The notes under the pieces: generated by a model | Database searches by the model: none | What the model saw: only the letters and a program-made list of their open reading frames with translations | What the model was told of the DNA's origin: nothing | In this document: positions 1-6,020 of the stretch, piece after piece | Position numbering within the stretch: position 1 is the first letter of the stretch | Layout: each line of letters starts with the position of its first letter | Translations under genes and position numbers: made by a program | Assembly (NCBI GenBank): GCA_003152795.1 | Contig: PMBA01000292.1 | Span: forward strand, 1-6,444 | Length of the DNA stretch: 6,444 nt | Reading direction: 5' to 3' | Source of the DNA: Acidobacteriaceae bacterium | GTDB lineage: Bacteria; Acidobacteriota; Terriglobia; Terriglobales; Acidobacteriaceae

Positions 1-486
1 AAAGTGATGTCGATTTCCGACGAGATCATGTGGCGTTATTACGAACTACTGACGGATGTGCGGTTGGAGCAGATCGCGGCGATGAAGGCGGATGCTGCGA
101 GCGGGAAGGCGCATCCGATGGCGCTGAAGAAAGAGCTGGCGCGGGGGATCGTGGCGGACTTTCACTCGGCGGAGGCGGCGGCAAAGGCGGCGGAGGATTG
201 GGCAAAACAATTTCAGAAAGATCAGGTGCCGGAGGAAGTCGAAACGGAATCGGTGAGCTTCGCCGAGTTTGCGAATCGCGAAGGCGACGGCGTTCGGCTG
301 GCAAAGATTCTGGTGAAGATCGGCTTTGCGGCGTCGACGAGCGAAGCGGACCGCAAGATTAAAGAAGGCGCGGTCAGCGTGGATGGAGCAAAGACCACTA
401 CGCCGGCGGTGAAGGCGGCGATTGACGCAACGCTTACCGTGCGACTAGGAAGAAAAATCAAGAGGGTTTTGCTCGCGGGCTCGTAA
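1..486 (+). CDS. tyrS: Tyrosyl-tRNA synthetase, C-terminal part (5' end outside window)
   Basis: This is the last 161 codons of a cytoplasmic enzyme that charges tRNA-Tyr with tyrosine using ATP. The frame is open from base 1 and ends at TAA 484-486, so the Rossmann catalytic domain and the HIGH and KMSKS motifs lie upstream of the window. The visible part begins with VMSISDEIMWRYYELLTD, the segment that follows the KMSKS loop in bacterial TyrS. A helical stretch follows with HPMALKKELARGIVADFH (about residues 38-55 of the visible part), also typical of TyrS. An acidic linker (about 71-90) leads to a C-terminal S4 RNA-binding domain (about 96-155, core VRLAKILVKIGF and EADRKIKEGAVSVDG), which binds the tRNA in this family. 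The 3' end overlaps the convergent membrane-protein gene by 29 bp. Identity is secure; I see no defect. Confidence 0.95.
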   Translation, partial: KVMSISDEIMWRYYELLTDVRLEQIAAMKADAASGKAHPMALKKELARGIVADFHSAEAAAKAAEDWAKQFQKDQVPEEVETESVSFAEFANREGDGVRLAKILVKIGFAASTSEADRKIKEGAVSVDGAKTTTPAVKAAIDATLTVRLGRKIKRVLLAGS

Positions 487-847
487 AGAGGACCCGTCCG
501 AATCCTATGGCGATGAAAGAATAGATCGCAGTGGCAACGAGGATTTCGGGCGCTCTGAATCCGGCGGCGATCGCTTTAAGCAGAACGATACTCACGACGG
601 CGAAGTGTAGAAAATTCCCAAGGGCTAAGGGACGGCTGTAGATTCCACCGATCAGAACTTCCTTTGCCATCCAATTCAAGATCGCAAAACCCAGATATAG
701 CGCTCCAACGATTTGGAGAAGCAGGACGGCGTGAGAATCTGCTTGGACGCCAAAGTGCGTGGCAATTTCCTGTGGCAGAAACGAGGCGGCCGCGCCGAGT
801 ACGGCCATGAACAGGGCGCTTAGAGTCATCAGTAGTTTTGTACTCAT
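458..847 (-). CDS. Small four-helix integral membrane protein of unknown function
   Basis: The 129-residue product has four predicted hydrophobic helices at roughly residues 4-25, 40-60, 74-96 and 100-121, with a short basic C-terminus ending in RAKPS. It has no catalytic motif and no signal cleavage site, and I do not recognise a characterised family; short four-helix proteins like this are common unannotated bacterial membrane proteins. I chose ATG 847 because the protein then starts directly with MSTKLLMTLSALF, the first helix. An in-frame ATG at 958 would add 37 polar residues and run into the amidase gene. A weak GGAA lies 10 nt upstream of ATG 847. It is the last gene of the minus-strand run, 71 bp after the amidase stop. 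Its stop (458-460) lies inside the end of tyrS, so the two genes overlap tail to tail. A TAAAAT box at 865-870 could be a private -10 element but lacks a convincing -35. Confidence 0.75.
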   Translation of the reverse strand: MSTKLLMTLSALFMAVLGAAASFLPQEIATHFGVQADSHAVLLLQIVGALYLGFAILNWMAKEVLIGGIYSRPLALGNFLHFAVVSIVLLKAIAAGFRAPEILVATAIYSFIAIGFGRVLFTSPRAKPS

Positions 848-918
848 CTCATCATATTTCCAACATTTTACAAACTTGCCTCGCTTCGTTTCAGCGGGAC
901 GGACGAAGGCGCTCTTCC

Positions 919-2304
919 CTACCTGGTCTGTGCCAGAGCGGGCATTTCCTTGTGCCATCCTGTCGCTTGTTCGTAGGCGTATGCAGCCTGCAGCAACACG
1001 ATTCCGCGCCAGGGAGCGGCGGCCAGTTGCAGGCCGATCGGCAGGCCGTCCTTGGTGAATCCGCAGGGGACGGAAATCGTGGGAATCCCCCAGACGTTAA
1101 AGGGGCGCGTATTCCTGAGCATGATCAGTTCTTGCGGACGCAGGGTGTCGGGATGCTCGCGAAGGTCGGCGATTCTGGGCGGCGGGATTGGAACGGTGGG
1201 GGTGAGCAGCACGTCCACGTCATCGAAAATTTCCTGGATGGCGTGACGGCTGGCCTGAAGGTCACGGCTGGCACGAAGAGCGTCGGATGCCGAGATGTTG
1301 GCTCCGGATTGGATGCGCGCGAGCGTAGCGGGTTGGTAGAGCTCCGGTGAGGGGGCTGCGAGGGACTCGTGATAGGCGTAGGCTTCGGCGCTGGCGAGCG
1401 CGCGGTCGGTGGAGACCTCCAGTCTGATATCGCGAATCTCAGCGCGGAGGCTGACGAAGATCTGGATCGCCTTTTCGATTGCATCGGCAATCTCGGGATG
1501 AAGGTCGTCGAAGAAAAACGCCCGCGGCACCCCGACGCGCAGACGCGGTGGAAATTCGTCAAACGCGCAGAGGAGACTTGGAGCCGGGCTGTCAGCGCGG
1601 GGATCCGCCGAGTCGTAGTCCGACAGCACCTGCAGCATCAGGGCGGCGTCATAGACTGAGGTTGTGATTGGGCCAACGTGATCGTAAGACGATGACAACG
1701 GCACGATTCCGCGGGTGCTGACGCGGCCGTAGGTCGGCTTGAGTCCGACGACTCCGCAGTAGGCGGCGGGCAGGCGGATGGAACCGGCGGTGTCGGTGCC
1801 GACGGCGGCGAATCCGAGACCTGCGGCTACGCTAGCGGCGGAGCCTCCGGATGAGCCGCCAGCGACCCGCGCCGTGTCCCATGGATTGTGGACTTCTCCG
1901 AAGAAGCTGATCATTGAACTGCCGCCGTAGGCGAATTCGTGGAGGTTCTGCTTGCCTAGCATGATCGCGCCCCCGGCACGCAGGCGACGGACGACCTGGG
2001 CGTCCTCGGTGGGGATGCGGTCCTTGAACTGGGCGCTGGCAGCGGTGGTGCGGACGCCGGCGACGTCGATAATGTCTTTGAGTCCGATGGGGATGCCGTG
2101 AAGCGGCCCGAGATAGGTTCCGTGGTAGATTTCCCACTCGGCGTGACGGGCGCGGTCGAGAGCGGAATCGGCGGTGACGGTGATGAAGGCGTTGAGCGTC
2201 GGATTAAGTTTTTCGATGCGATCGAGGCAGTTGTGGGTAAGTTCAACAGGAGAGATTTCGCGGTCGCGAATTTTCCGGCCTAGTTCGTGGATGGTATAGG
2301 GCAC
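919..2304 (-). CDS. Amidase-signature family hydrolase (GatA-like)
   Basis: The 461-residue product is a cytoplasmic amidase-signature enzyme that hydrolyses a carboxylic amide to acid plus ammonia or amine; the substrate cannot be read from sequence. The Ser-cisSer-Lys triad is complete: Lys76 in GLKDIID, Ser151 in AGGSSGGSA, and nucleophile Ser175 in GTDTAGSIRLPAAYCG. The 75 and 24 residue spacings match those known for GatA. I doubt it is the GatA subunit of tRNA-dependent amidotransferase: no gatB or gatC is adjacent, and the nucleophile motif reads DTAGSIRLPA rather than the GatA-type DTGGSIRQPA. I chose GTG 2304 because a GAGG ribosome-binding site lies 5 nt upstream and the family's N-terminus (YTIHELGRKIRDREISPVEL) starts right there. 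Longer in-frame starts would add about 74 low-complexity basic residues and overlap the permease gene. It follows the permease by 88 bp, which suggests a transporter-hydrolase pair (inference). Confidence 0.9.
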   Translation of the reverse strand: MPYTIHELGRKIRDREISPVELTHNCLDRIEKLNPTLNAFITVTADSALDRARHAEWEIYHGTYLGPLHGIPIGLKDIIDVAGVRTTAASAQFKDRIPTEDAQVVRRLRAGGAIMLGKQNLHEFAYGGSSMISFFGEVHNPWDTARVAGGSSGGSAASVAAGLGFAAVGTDTAGSIRLPAAYCGVVGLKPTYGRVSTRGIVPLSSSYDHVGPITTSVYDAALMLQVLSDYDSADPRADSPAPSLLCAFDEFPPRLRVGVPRAFFFDDLHPEIADAIEKAIQIFVSLRAEIRDIRLEVSTDRALASAEAYAYHESLAAPSPELYQPATLARIQSGANISASDALRASRDLQASRHAIQEIFDDVDVLLTPTVPIPPPRIADLREHPDTLRPQELIMLRNTRPFNVWGIPTISVPCGFTKDGLPIGLQLAAAPWRGIVLLQAAYAYEQATGWHKEMPALAQTR

Positions 2305-2392
2305 AAGATCCTCGCTCGACCGACGCAGGGCCTGAAGGCGTGGGTTTCGACGGTGAATTGCGATATCGCCAAAGCGATACCTCGAAACGAAC

Positions 2393-3733
2393 CTACCTTG
2401 CTTCGGCTTCTTTTTGCGCGGCGCGCTTTGCGAACCATTTGACCACAAAATAAACAACGGGGCCGGCCGCCAGCGCCCACGGCCCCCAGCGCAGGGCGAT
2501 GGGGTCGCTGTAACGCAGAACGACATAGGTCATGGCGAGCGGCATGGCGATGACGTAAGCGAGTCCGAGGTTGCCGCCGGGGATACGGAAGGCTCGCGGC
2601 AAGTCGGGGCGCTTCCGGCGCATGCCCCAGGCGGATAACACTGTCATCACCGTGGTGGCGGCGCGCAGCCAGACATAGATGCTGATCAATTCGCCGAGCG
2701 AGTGCAGCGCCAGCGAAGCGTAGATCGCGGCGGAGATGAGGATCGCGACCCAGGGCGTGCCGTAGCGCGGATGGCGGCGGGTGAGAAACGGTGGCAGGTA
2801 TCCGTCTTCGGCGAGGGTGAAGGGCATGGGAGTGGCGGTCAGCATGGTGCTATTGAGCAGCGCCACGTTTCCGATCATGGCGGCGATGGTCATGAGATTG
2901 CCGAGCCAAGGGCCGCCGATGAGAAGGGCGGCGGTGGAGAAGTACCCATCCTTCCATTGTTGCCAGTTGCCGAGCGCGGCCAGGGCGGCGAACGGCGGCA
3001 GAAAATACGTCGCGATGGAAAGCGGAATGACGATGGCCAGCGCTCGTGGATAGGCGCGCTGCGGGTTCTCGACATCCTCGGCCACGCTGGAAACTTGTTC
3101 GTATCCGGAATAGAGCCAAATACCCAGAGCGAGGCCCACTCCGAAAACTTTGGAAAAGGGCTGGTTCGGGGGCACCAGCGGCACAAACGGATTGTGATGC
3201 CACCGGGCGAGGCCGATGACGATCATGGCGATCACGGGGATGAACATTAAGACTTCCAGAGCAGTAGCGGCTTTGCCGACGGTCTGAATGCCACGAATGT
3301 TTACCCAGGTGACGATCGCAATGAGCGCGAAAGAAACCAGCCAGTGTTTCCAGCCGACGATCCCCGGGAAGTAGAAAGTCAGGTAGTCGGTGAAGAGCAC
3401 GGCGTAGGAGCCGCCGAGAAGGAATGAGGCGGACCAGTTCCACCATCCGGCGAGGAATCCCCAGAAATCTCCGAAAGCGGCGCGGGTCCAGCGATAGAAG
3501 CCGCCTTCGACGGGCATGGCGGTGGTGAGTTCGGCGGTGACGAGCGAGACGGGGACGGACAGGAACAGGGGGAGGAGCAGGAGGTAGAGGAGAGTCATGC
3601 CCGGGCCGCTGGTGGTGACCATGGCTTCGAGTCCGAAGGGGCCGCCGGTAGTGTAGGAAAACATCACGAAGACGAAATAGAAAAGGCTGGCCTTGCGGAG
3701 GGTGGAAGTCGTGGATGAGCCAGGGGCGTTCAA
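2393..3733 (-). CDS. APC-superfamily amino acid/polyamine permease
   Basis: The 446-residue inner-membrane transporter has about 12 predicted helices (roughly 15-35, 45-68, 92-118, 128-146, 154-176, 197-215, 230-255, 277-300, 328-348, 350-370, 388-406, 415-434), the usual length and topology for the APC superfamily. Helix 1 carries the unwound substrate-binding motif as TTGGPFGLE (28-36). The ELTTAMPVEGGFYRW segment (69-82) and LYSGYEQVSSVAEDVENPQRAYPRAL (from 207) are hallmark APC stretches. GGPFG, with WGFLAGWWNW and the VLFTDYL segment, most resembles the PHS/PUT-type branch that includes plant polyamine uptake transporters. Substrate is therefore an amino acid or polyamine, with coupling to protons or sodium unresolved. 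The start is TTG 3733: no other in-frame start lies upstream before a stop, a GAGGG site sits 7 nt upstream, and the next Met (24) would remove helix 1. The amidase follows 88 bp downstream. Confidence 0.9.
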   Translation of the reverse strand: MNAPGSSTTSTLRKASLFYFVFVMFSYTTGGPFGLEAMVTTSGPGMTLLYLLLLPLFLSVPVSLVTAELTTAMPVEGGFYRWTRAAFGDFWGFLAGWWNWSASFLLGGSYAVLFTDYLTFYFPGIVGWKHWLVSFALIAIVTWVNIRGIQTVGKAATALEVLMFIPVIAMIVIGLARWHHNPFVPLVPPNQPFSKVFGVGLALGIWLYSGYEQVSSVAEDVENPQRAYPRALAIVIPLSIATYFLPPFAALAALGNWQQWKDGYFSTAALLIGGPWLGNLMTIAAMIGNVALLNSTMLTATPMPFTLAEDGYLPPFLTRRHPRYGTPWVAILISAAIYASLALHSLGELISIYVWLRAATTVMTVLSAWGMRRKRPDLPRAFRIPGGNLGLAYVIAMPLAMTYVVLRYSDPIALRWGPWALAAGPVVYFVVKWFAKRAAQKEAEAR

Positions 3734-3762
3734 GATGAAGCCCTCAGCAGGAGGCCGAACAT
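3730..3762 (-). other. Possible 10-codon leader ORF overlapping the permease start
   Basis: An ATG at 3762 opens a 10-codon frame encoding MFGLLLRASS, whose TGA shares bases with the permease TTG start in a TTGA overlap. The permease ribosome-binding site lies inside it. Such overlap allows translational coupling, but the mini-ORF has no ribosome-binding site of its own and is short enough to arise by chance. It is recorded as a hypothesis only. Confidence 0.15.
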
Positions 3763-3802
3763 GGCGGCTAGTGTACAGGAAATACGGTGGAGAGACGGGT
3801 GC

Positions 3803-3820
3803 CTCGCCGGTCCCGGCGAG
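3803..3820 (-). terminator. GC-rich hairpin just after the SRPBCC gene stop (incomplete terminator)
   Basis: CTCGCCG and CGGCGAG form a perfect 7-bp stem around a 4-nt loop (GGAC on the minus strand; the outer loop bases could pair as well). It begins 3 nt after the TAA of the SRPBCC gene. No U-run follows on the minus strand, so it is not a standard intrinsic terminator. It could be a 3'-end stabiliser, a processing or partial attenuation point between ogt-SRPBCC and permease-amidase, or part of a dispersed palindromic repeat. Confidence 0.4.
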
Positions 3821-3823
3821 TCG

Positions 3824-4273
3824 TTAGCCGGAGGCAGATGAGGCGCGCCGCCGGCAGAGAACGGCCAACGTGTCGAGCGCGTCCTTGACGATAAAAATGA
3901 CTGCTTCATGGACTGCGTTTTCAGATAACTCGGAGGGCTTGCCGACAAAGTCCATGGTCATGCGGACGCGGGTGCCGCCTTTGAGATCGGGACCGAAGGA
4001 GACGTTCTGTTCGGCGGTAACGCCGAGAGCGTGGTTGAGCAGGCTAATCGCGCGGGGTGGGCTGATGGAGGTCACGACGGCGGAAACAGTGGCCCGAACC
4101 GGTTGCGCGATGACATAACGCAAGCGACTGCCGACTTGCCAGGGCACGCCCTCGATCCACGCAGCTTCGTCGTAAATTCCGCGATGCAGCAAGCGTTCGA
4201 GATCCTGAAAGGCCTGGAACGCCGCATCCACCCGAACTGGGACCGTAACCGAATATTCGACGCGCGGAAGCAT
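3824..4273 (-). CDS. SRPBCC/START-like domain protein (polyketide cyclase/CoxG type)
   Basis: The 149-residue soluble protein fits a single SRPBCC helix-grip fold. It has an opening strand RVEYSVTVPV (4-13), a helix starting VDAAFQAFQDLERLL (15-29), central strands GSRLRYVIAQPVRATVSAVV (48-67), RAISLLNHAL and TAEQNVSFGP, then strand TRVRMTMDFVG (101-111) and a long C-terminal helix (about 116-140). Such domains bind a hydrophobic ligand or lipid, but no ligand or catalytic residue can be named here. I chose ATG 4273 because a strong GGAGGGGG site ends 6 nt upstream and the fold begins at once. An in-frame ATG at 4402 would add 43 Arg-rich residues and overlap ogt. It sits 32 bp after ogt, which suggests cotranscription, and a GC-rich hairpin follows its stop. 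The C-terminal RRRASSASG is probably disordered. Confidence 0.8.
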   Translation of the reverse strand: MLPRVEYSVTVPVRVDAAFQAFQDLERLLHRGIYDEAAWIEGVPWQVGSRLRYVIAQPVRATVSAVVTSISPPRAISLLNHALGVTAEQNVSFGPDLKGGTRVRMTMDFVGKPSELSENAVHEAVIFIVKDALDTLAVLCRRRASSASG

Positions 4274-4305
4274 GGGAGACCCCCTCCCACACACAATGGC
4301 GGCGA

Positions 4306-4821
4306 TTATGCGCCGATTCCCAGGGGAAGACAAGGACGAACGTTCGCCTGCTCCAGGTCGAGCAACTTGCGCTTGAGGTCGAGACCTCCGCCGTACCCGC
4401 AAAGCGACCCGTTCGATGCGATCACCCGGTGACAGGGGACGACGATGGCGACTGGATTCCTGTTGTTCGACATGCCGACGGCGCGATAGGCGTGGGGATG
4501 GCCAATGGCTTGAGCGATGTCGCGATAGCTGCGAGTTTCACCGTAAGGAATCTCGAGCAGCGCATGCCAGCACGCGAGTTGGAACCCGGTGCCGCGCAGA
4601 TCGAGCGGTATGGAGAACTCGCGGCGCTGCCCTGCGAAGTATTCGTCGAGCTGGTCAAGACAAGGAGCGAGGGCTTTCTTCGATTCCTTGAGCTGAATTG
4701 TCCTGGAATTCAGGTTCTGCATGCGGGCTTCGAATTCGAGCCGCACCAAGCCTCTTGCGGAAGCAGCGAGAAAGAGAGGACCGACCGGCGAAGACGTGCG
4801 GACGTAGAACAGAGTTTCCAT
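4306..4821 (-). CDS. ogt: Methylated-DNA--protein-cysteine S-methyltransferase
   Basis: The 171-residue suicide DNA-repair protein moves alkyl groups from O6-alkylguanine (and O4-alkylthymine) to its own cysteine. The acceptor is Cys130 in IVVPCHRVIAS. By spacing to human AGT, other active-site residues are present: Tyr99 in GETRSYRDIA, arginine finger Arg113 in YRAVGMSNNRNP, Asn122, and Glu157 in the GYGGGLDLKRKLLDLE tail. Residues 1-75 form the variable N-terminal domain and about 78-160 the conserved methyltransferase domain with its recognition helix. There is no Ada-type zinc or AraC domain, so this is a stand-alone Ogt-type enzyme. The start at ATG 4821 gives a normal N-terminus, METLFYVRTSSPVGPLFLAAS, but shows no good ribosome-binding site; the leader may be only about 29 nt. 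It is first in the minus-strand run, with a promoter candidate and a tandem repeat upstream. Confidence 0.95.
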   Translation of the reverse strand: METLFYVRTSSPVGPLFLAASARGLVRLEFEARMQNLNSRTIQLKESKKALAPCLDQLDEYFAGQRREFSIPLDLRGTGFQLACWHALLEIPYGETRSYRDIAQAIGHPHAYRAVGMSNNRNPVAIVVPCHRVIASNGSLCGYGGGLDLKRKLLDLEQANVRPCLPLGIGA

Positions 4822-4856
4822 GACGCGTGGAGGATAGCACGGTGTTGAACTGATCC

Positions 4857-4885
4857 CCTATCGGACAGCGTGGCGGGAAGGTCAA
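4857..4885 (-). promoter_or_regulatory. Candidate sigma70 promoter for ogt
   Basis: On the minus strand, TTGACC (4885-4880, 5 of 6 consensus matches) is separated by exactly 17 bp from GATAGG (4862-4857, 3 of 6). The predicted start site is near 4850, about 29 nt before the ogt ATG. It lies downstream of the ompA-like gene's terminator, the expected place for an independent promoter. The weak -10 keeps this tentative. Confidence 0.45.
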
Positions 4886-4897
4886 GTCGTGGCTATT

Positions 4898-4921
4898 ACG
4901 TTTGACTGCTGACGTTTGACT
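4898..4921 (-). repeat. Tandem 10-bp direct repeat upstream of the ogt promoter
   Basis: ACGTTTGACT (plus strand) occurs at 4898-4907 and again at 4912-4921, identical over 10 bp, separated by GCTG, for a 14-bp period. It sits about 13-36 bp upstream of the proposed -35 box. A half-related GTCAA (4881-4885) in the -35 region is inverted relative to the TTGAC core. The layout could suit an activator or repressor binding site, but no known regulator motif is recognised. Confidence 0.5.
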
Positions 4922-4946
4922 ATGGAACTCAGGCAAAATTACCCCC

Positions 4947-4979
4947 AAAAAAAAGCCTCCCGTTTTCGCGGGAGGCTTT
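4947..4979 (-). terminator. Rho-independent terminator of the OmpA-like gene
   Basis: Read on the minus strand, AAAGCCTCCCG pairs perfectly with CGGGAGGCTTT (11 bp) around the 6-nt loop CGAAAA, followed by an unbroken U8 run counting the T residues at 4954-4947. It begins 20 nt after the OmpA-like gene stop at 5000. On the plus strand only three T residues follow the stem, so it should act mainly in the minus direction. Confidence 0.95.
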
Positions 4980-4999
4980 CCAGGTGGGAAGATCACTTC

Positions 5000-5866
5000 T
5001 TACTTTGGCTGCTGTTGGTCCGTGGTTGACGCCGGGGTGGTGCTGGTCGAAGCAAGCTGCTCCAGATTGTTCTTCAGGAGGCTGACTTCAACGCGGCCGC
5101 CGGTGATGCGCTTGGGTTTGGCGTCGCCAGCCGCAGCCGGAGTCGGTGCATTGCCCATGCCGACGAGGTAAATCCGGTAAATGGGAATGTCGTGGTTCAG
5201 CGCCAGATAGCGGACAACCGACTCGGCCATCTTCTGCGAAGTCGCGATCGCCGCCTGTCCGTGGCCGGAGGAGAAGCCCTGGACTTCGACGACGTAGCCA
5301 CGCTGGCTCTTCAGCGGGGTGGCCATTTCATCGAGAGCGCTCTTGGCGTTCTGGCTTAGCACCGTCTGTCCAGGCTTGAAAAGGATTTCGGTCTGGGTCG
5401 TGGCCTGGTACTGGTCGATGTTGGTGACCACCTGCTCGACCGTGTTCAAACGGGTGTGAGCCTGTTGCGCGGTCTGCTGCGCAGCCTGCGCCTTGTTGCC
5501 GGCTTCGATGGCATGCTGATCGGCTTCGTTGGCTTTCGCCGAAGCGAGTTGGATTCCCTGCTGCGCGCGCGCATCGGTATCTTTGATCGCCCGGGTGTTG
5601 GAGGCGGTCAGTTCGTCGAGTTCGTTGATACGATCGCGGATGGGCTGCGTCTGCCGCGCGACGTATTTCTTGCGCGCGAACGGGTTCACGCGACCCCAGA
5701 AGCCTTCACGAGTTTCCGGTTGCAGCGGATCTTTACCGGTGGCGGTGTCGGCCTTAGTGGCCGTCTGGGCTGCGGGCTGAGTTGCGGTAGTGGCAGTCTG
5801 CTGCGCGAAAACTGGCACAGCCAGGATCACGGCCAGCAGCAGAGCGAAGAGGGTACGGTTTTTCAT
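5000..5866 (-). CDS. Secreted OmpA/MotB-domain envelope protein with coiled-coil linker
   Basis: The 288-residue product starts with a signal peptide (MKNRTLFALLLAVILAVPVFA, likely cleaved after Ala21, no lipobox Cys). A Thr/Ala/Gln-rich segment (22-50) and a basic motif WGRVNPFARKKYV (57-69) follow. An Ala/Gln-rich helical stretch (about 72-155) with heptad character looks like a coiled-coil spacer. The C-terminal domain (about 158-266) follows the OmpA-C pattern: TEILFKPGQTVLSQNAKSALDEM, VVEVQGFSSGHG, a helix ending VVRYLALN, LVGMGNAP and GGRVEVSLL. The usual GHTDxxG motif reads GFSSGHG, so the Asp that contacts diaminopimelate in OmpA homologues is Ser200, while the later Arg258 remains. 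No beta-barrel is visible. It probably tethers or senses the envelope, but peptidoglycan binding may be altered. ATG 5866 has a strong GGAGGAAG site 6 nt upstream. It is monocistronic, ended by the terminator at 4947-4979. Confidence 0.85.
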   Translation of the reverse strand: MKNRTLFALLLAVILAVPVFAQQTATTATQPAAQTATKADTATGKDPLQPETREGFWGRVNPFARKKYVARQTQPIRDRINELDELTASNTRAIKDTDARAQQGIQLASAKANEADQHAIEAGNKAQAAQQTAQQAHTRLNTVEQVVTNIDQYQATTQTEILFKPGQTVLSQNAKSALDEMATPLKSQRGYVVEVQGFSSGHGQAAIATSQKMAESVVRYLALNHDIPIYRIYLVGMGNAPTPAAAGDAKPKRITGGRVEVSLLKNNLEQLASTSTTPASTTDQQQPK

Positions 5867-5908
5867 TGTAAACTTCCTCCAAGGGGGGAGTGGGAGATTC
5901 CACCCCAT

Positions 5909-5922
5909 GCGCCTTCCGGCGC
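5909..5922 (-). promoter_or_regulatory. Leader hairpin with GGAA (GNRA) tetraloop upstream of the OmpA-like gene
   Basis: On the minus strand GCGCC-GGAA-GGCGC folds as a 5-bp all-GC stem capped by a GNRA tetraloop, a stable RNA motif. It lies 42 nt upstream of the ATG, so it should be in the 5' leader if transcription starts beyond it. It may influence message stability or translation; a chance origin is also possible. Confidence 0.35.
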
Positions 5923-5994
5923 GATTTTGATTGCTTCGCGTCTAATGACCGATTCCACAAATTCGGAAAGCAAGCGCCGACGCGCGAATGCCAC

Positions 5995-6020
5995 AAAAAG
6001 CTTGCCTCAAGAGGCCGCTT
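5995..6020 (-). promoter_or_regulatory. Terminator-like hairpin in the OmpA leader orientation
   Basis: Read on the minus strand, AAGC-G-GCCT-CTTG-AGGC-AA-GCTT forms two 4-bp helices separated by a small internal loop. The distal arm runs into TTTTT (5999-5995). It lies about 130 nt upstream of the OmpA-like gene ATG. If transcription begins near 6034, it would be in the leader and could attenuate it. If the promoter lies downstream, it is only an upstream terminator or chance structure. The stem is weaker than the confirmed terminator at 4947-4979. Confidence 0.35.

Noticed and set aside
865..894. Promoter CTGAAA, 18-bp spacer, TAAAAT for the small membrane protein gene
   Set aside because: The -10 is good but the -35 is only 4 of 6 at a non-optimal spacing and would leave a leader of about 11 nt; cotranscription with the amidase is as likely.
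848..958. 37-residue N-terminal extension of the small membrane protein from an ATG at 958
   Set aside because: It would overlap the amidase 3' end and add a polar, non-signal-like segment before a clear first membrane helix that begins at ATG 847.
2305..2526. 74-residue N-terminal extension of the amidase
   Set aside because: It overlaps the end of the permease gene in another frame and is low-complexity basic sequence; GTG 2304 has a good ribosome-binding site and begins at the family's normal N-terminus.
2702..3250. 182-residue plus-strand open frame opposite the permease
   Set aside because: Composition is Gly/Asp/Arg/His-rich as expected for the antisense frame of a GC-rich membrane-protein gene; no domain pattern is visible.
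4274..4402. 43-residue Arg-rich extension of the SRPBCC protein from ATG 4402
   Set aside because: It is the out-of-frame image of the ogt 3' end; ATG 4273 has a strong ribosome-binding site and matches the start of the fold.
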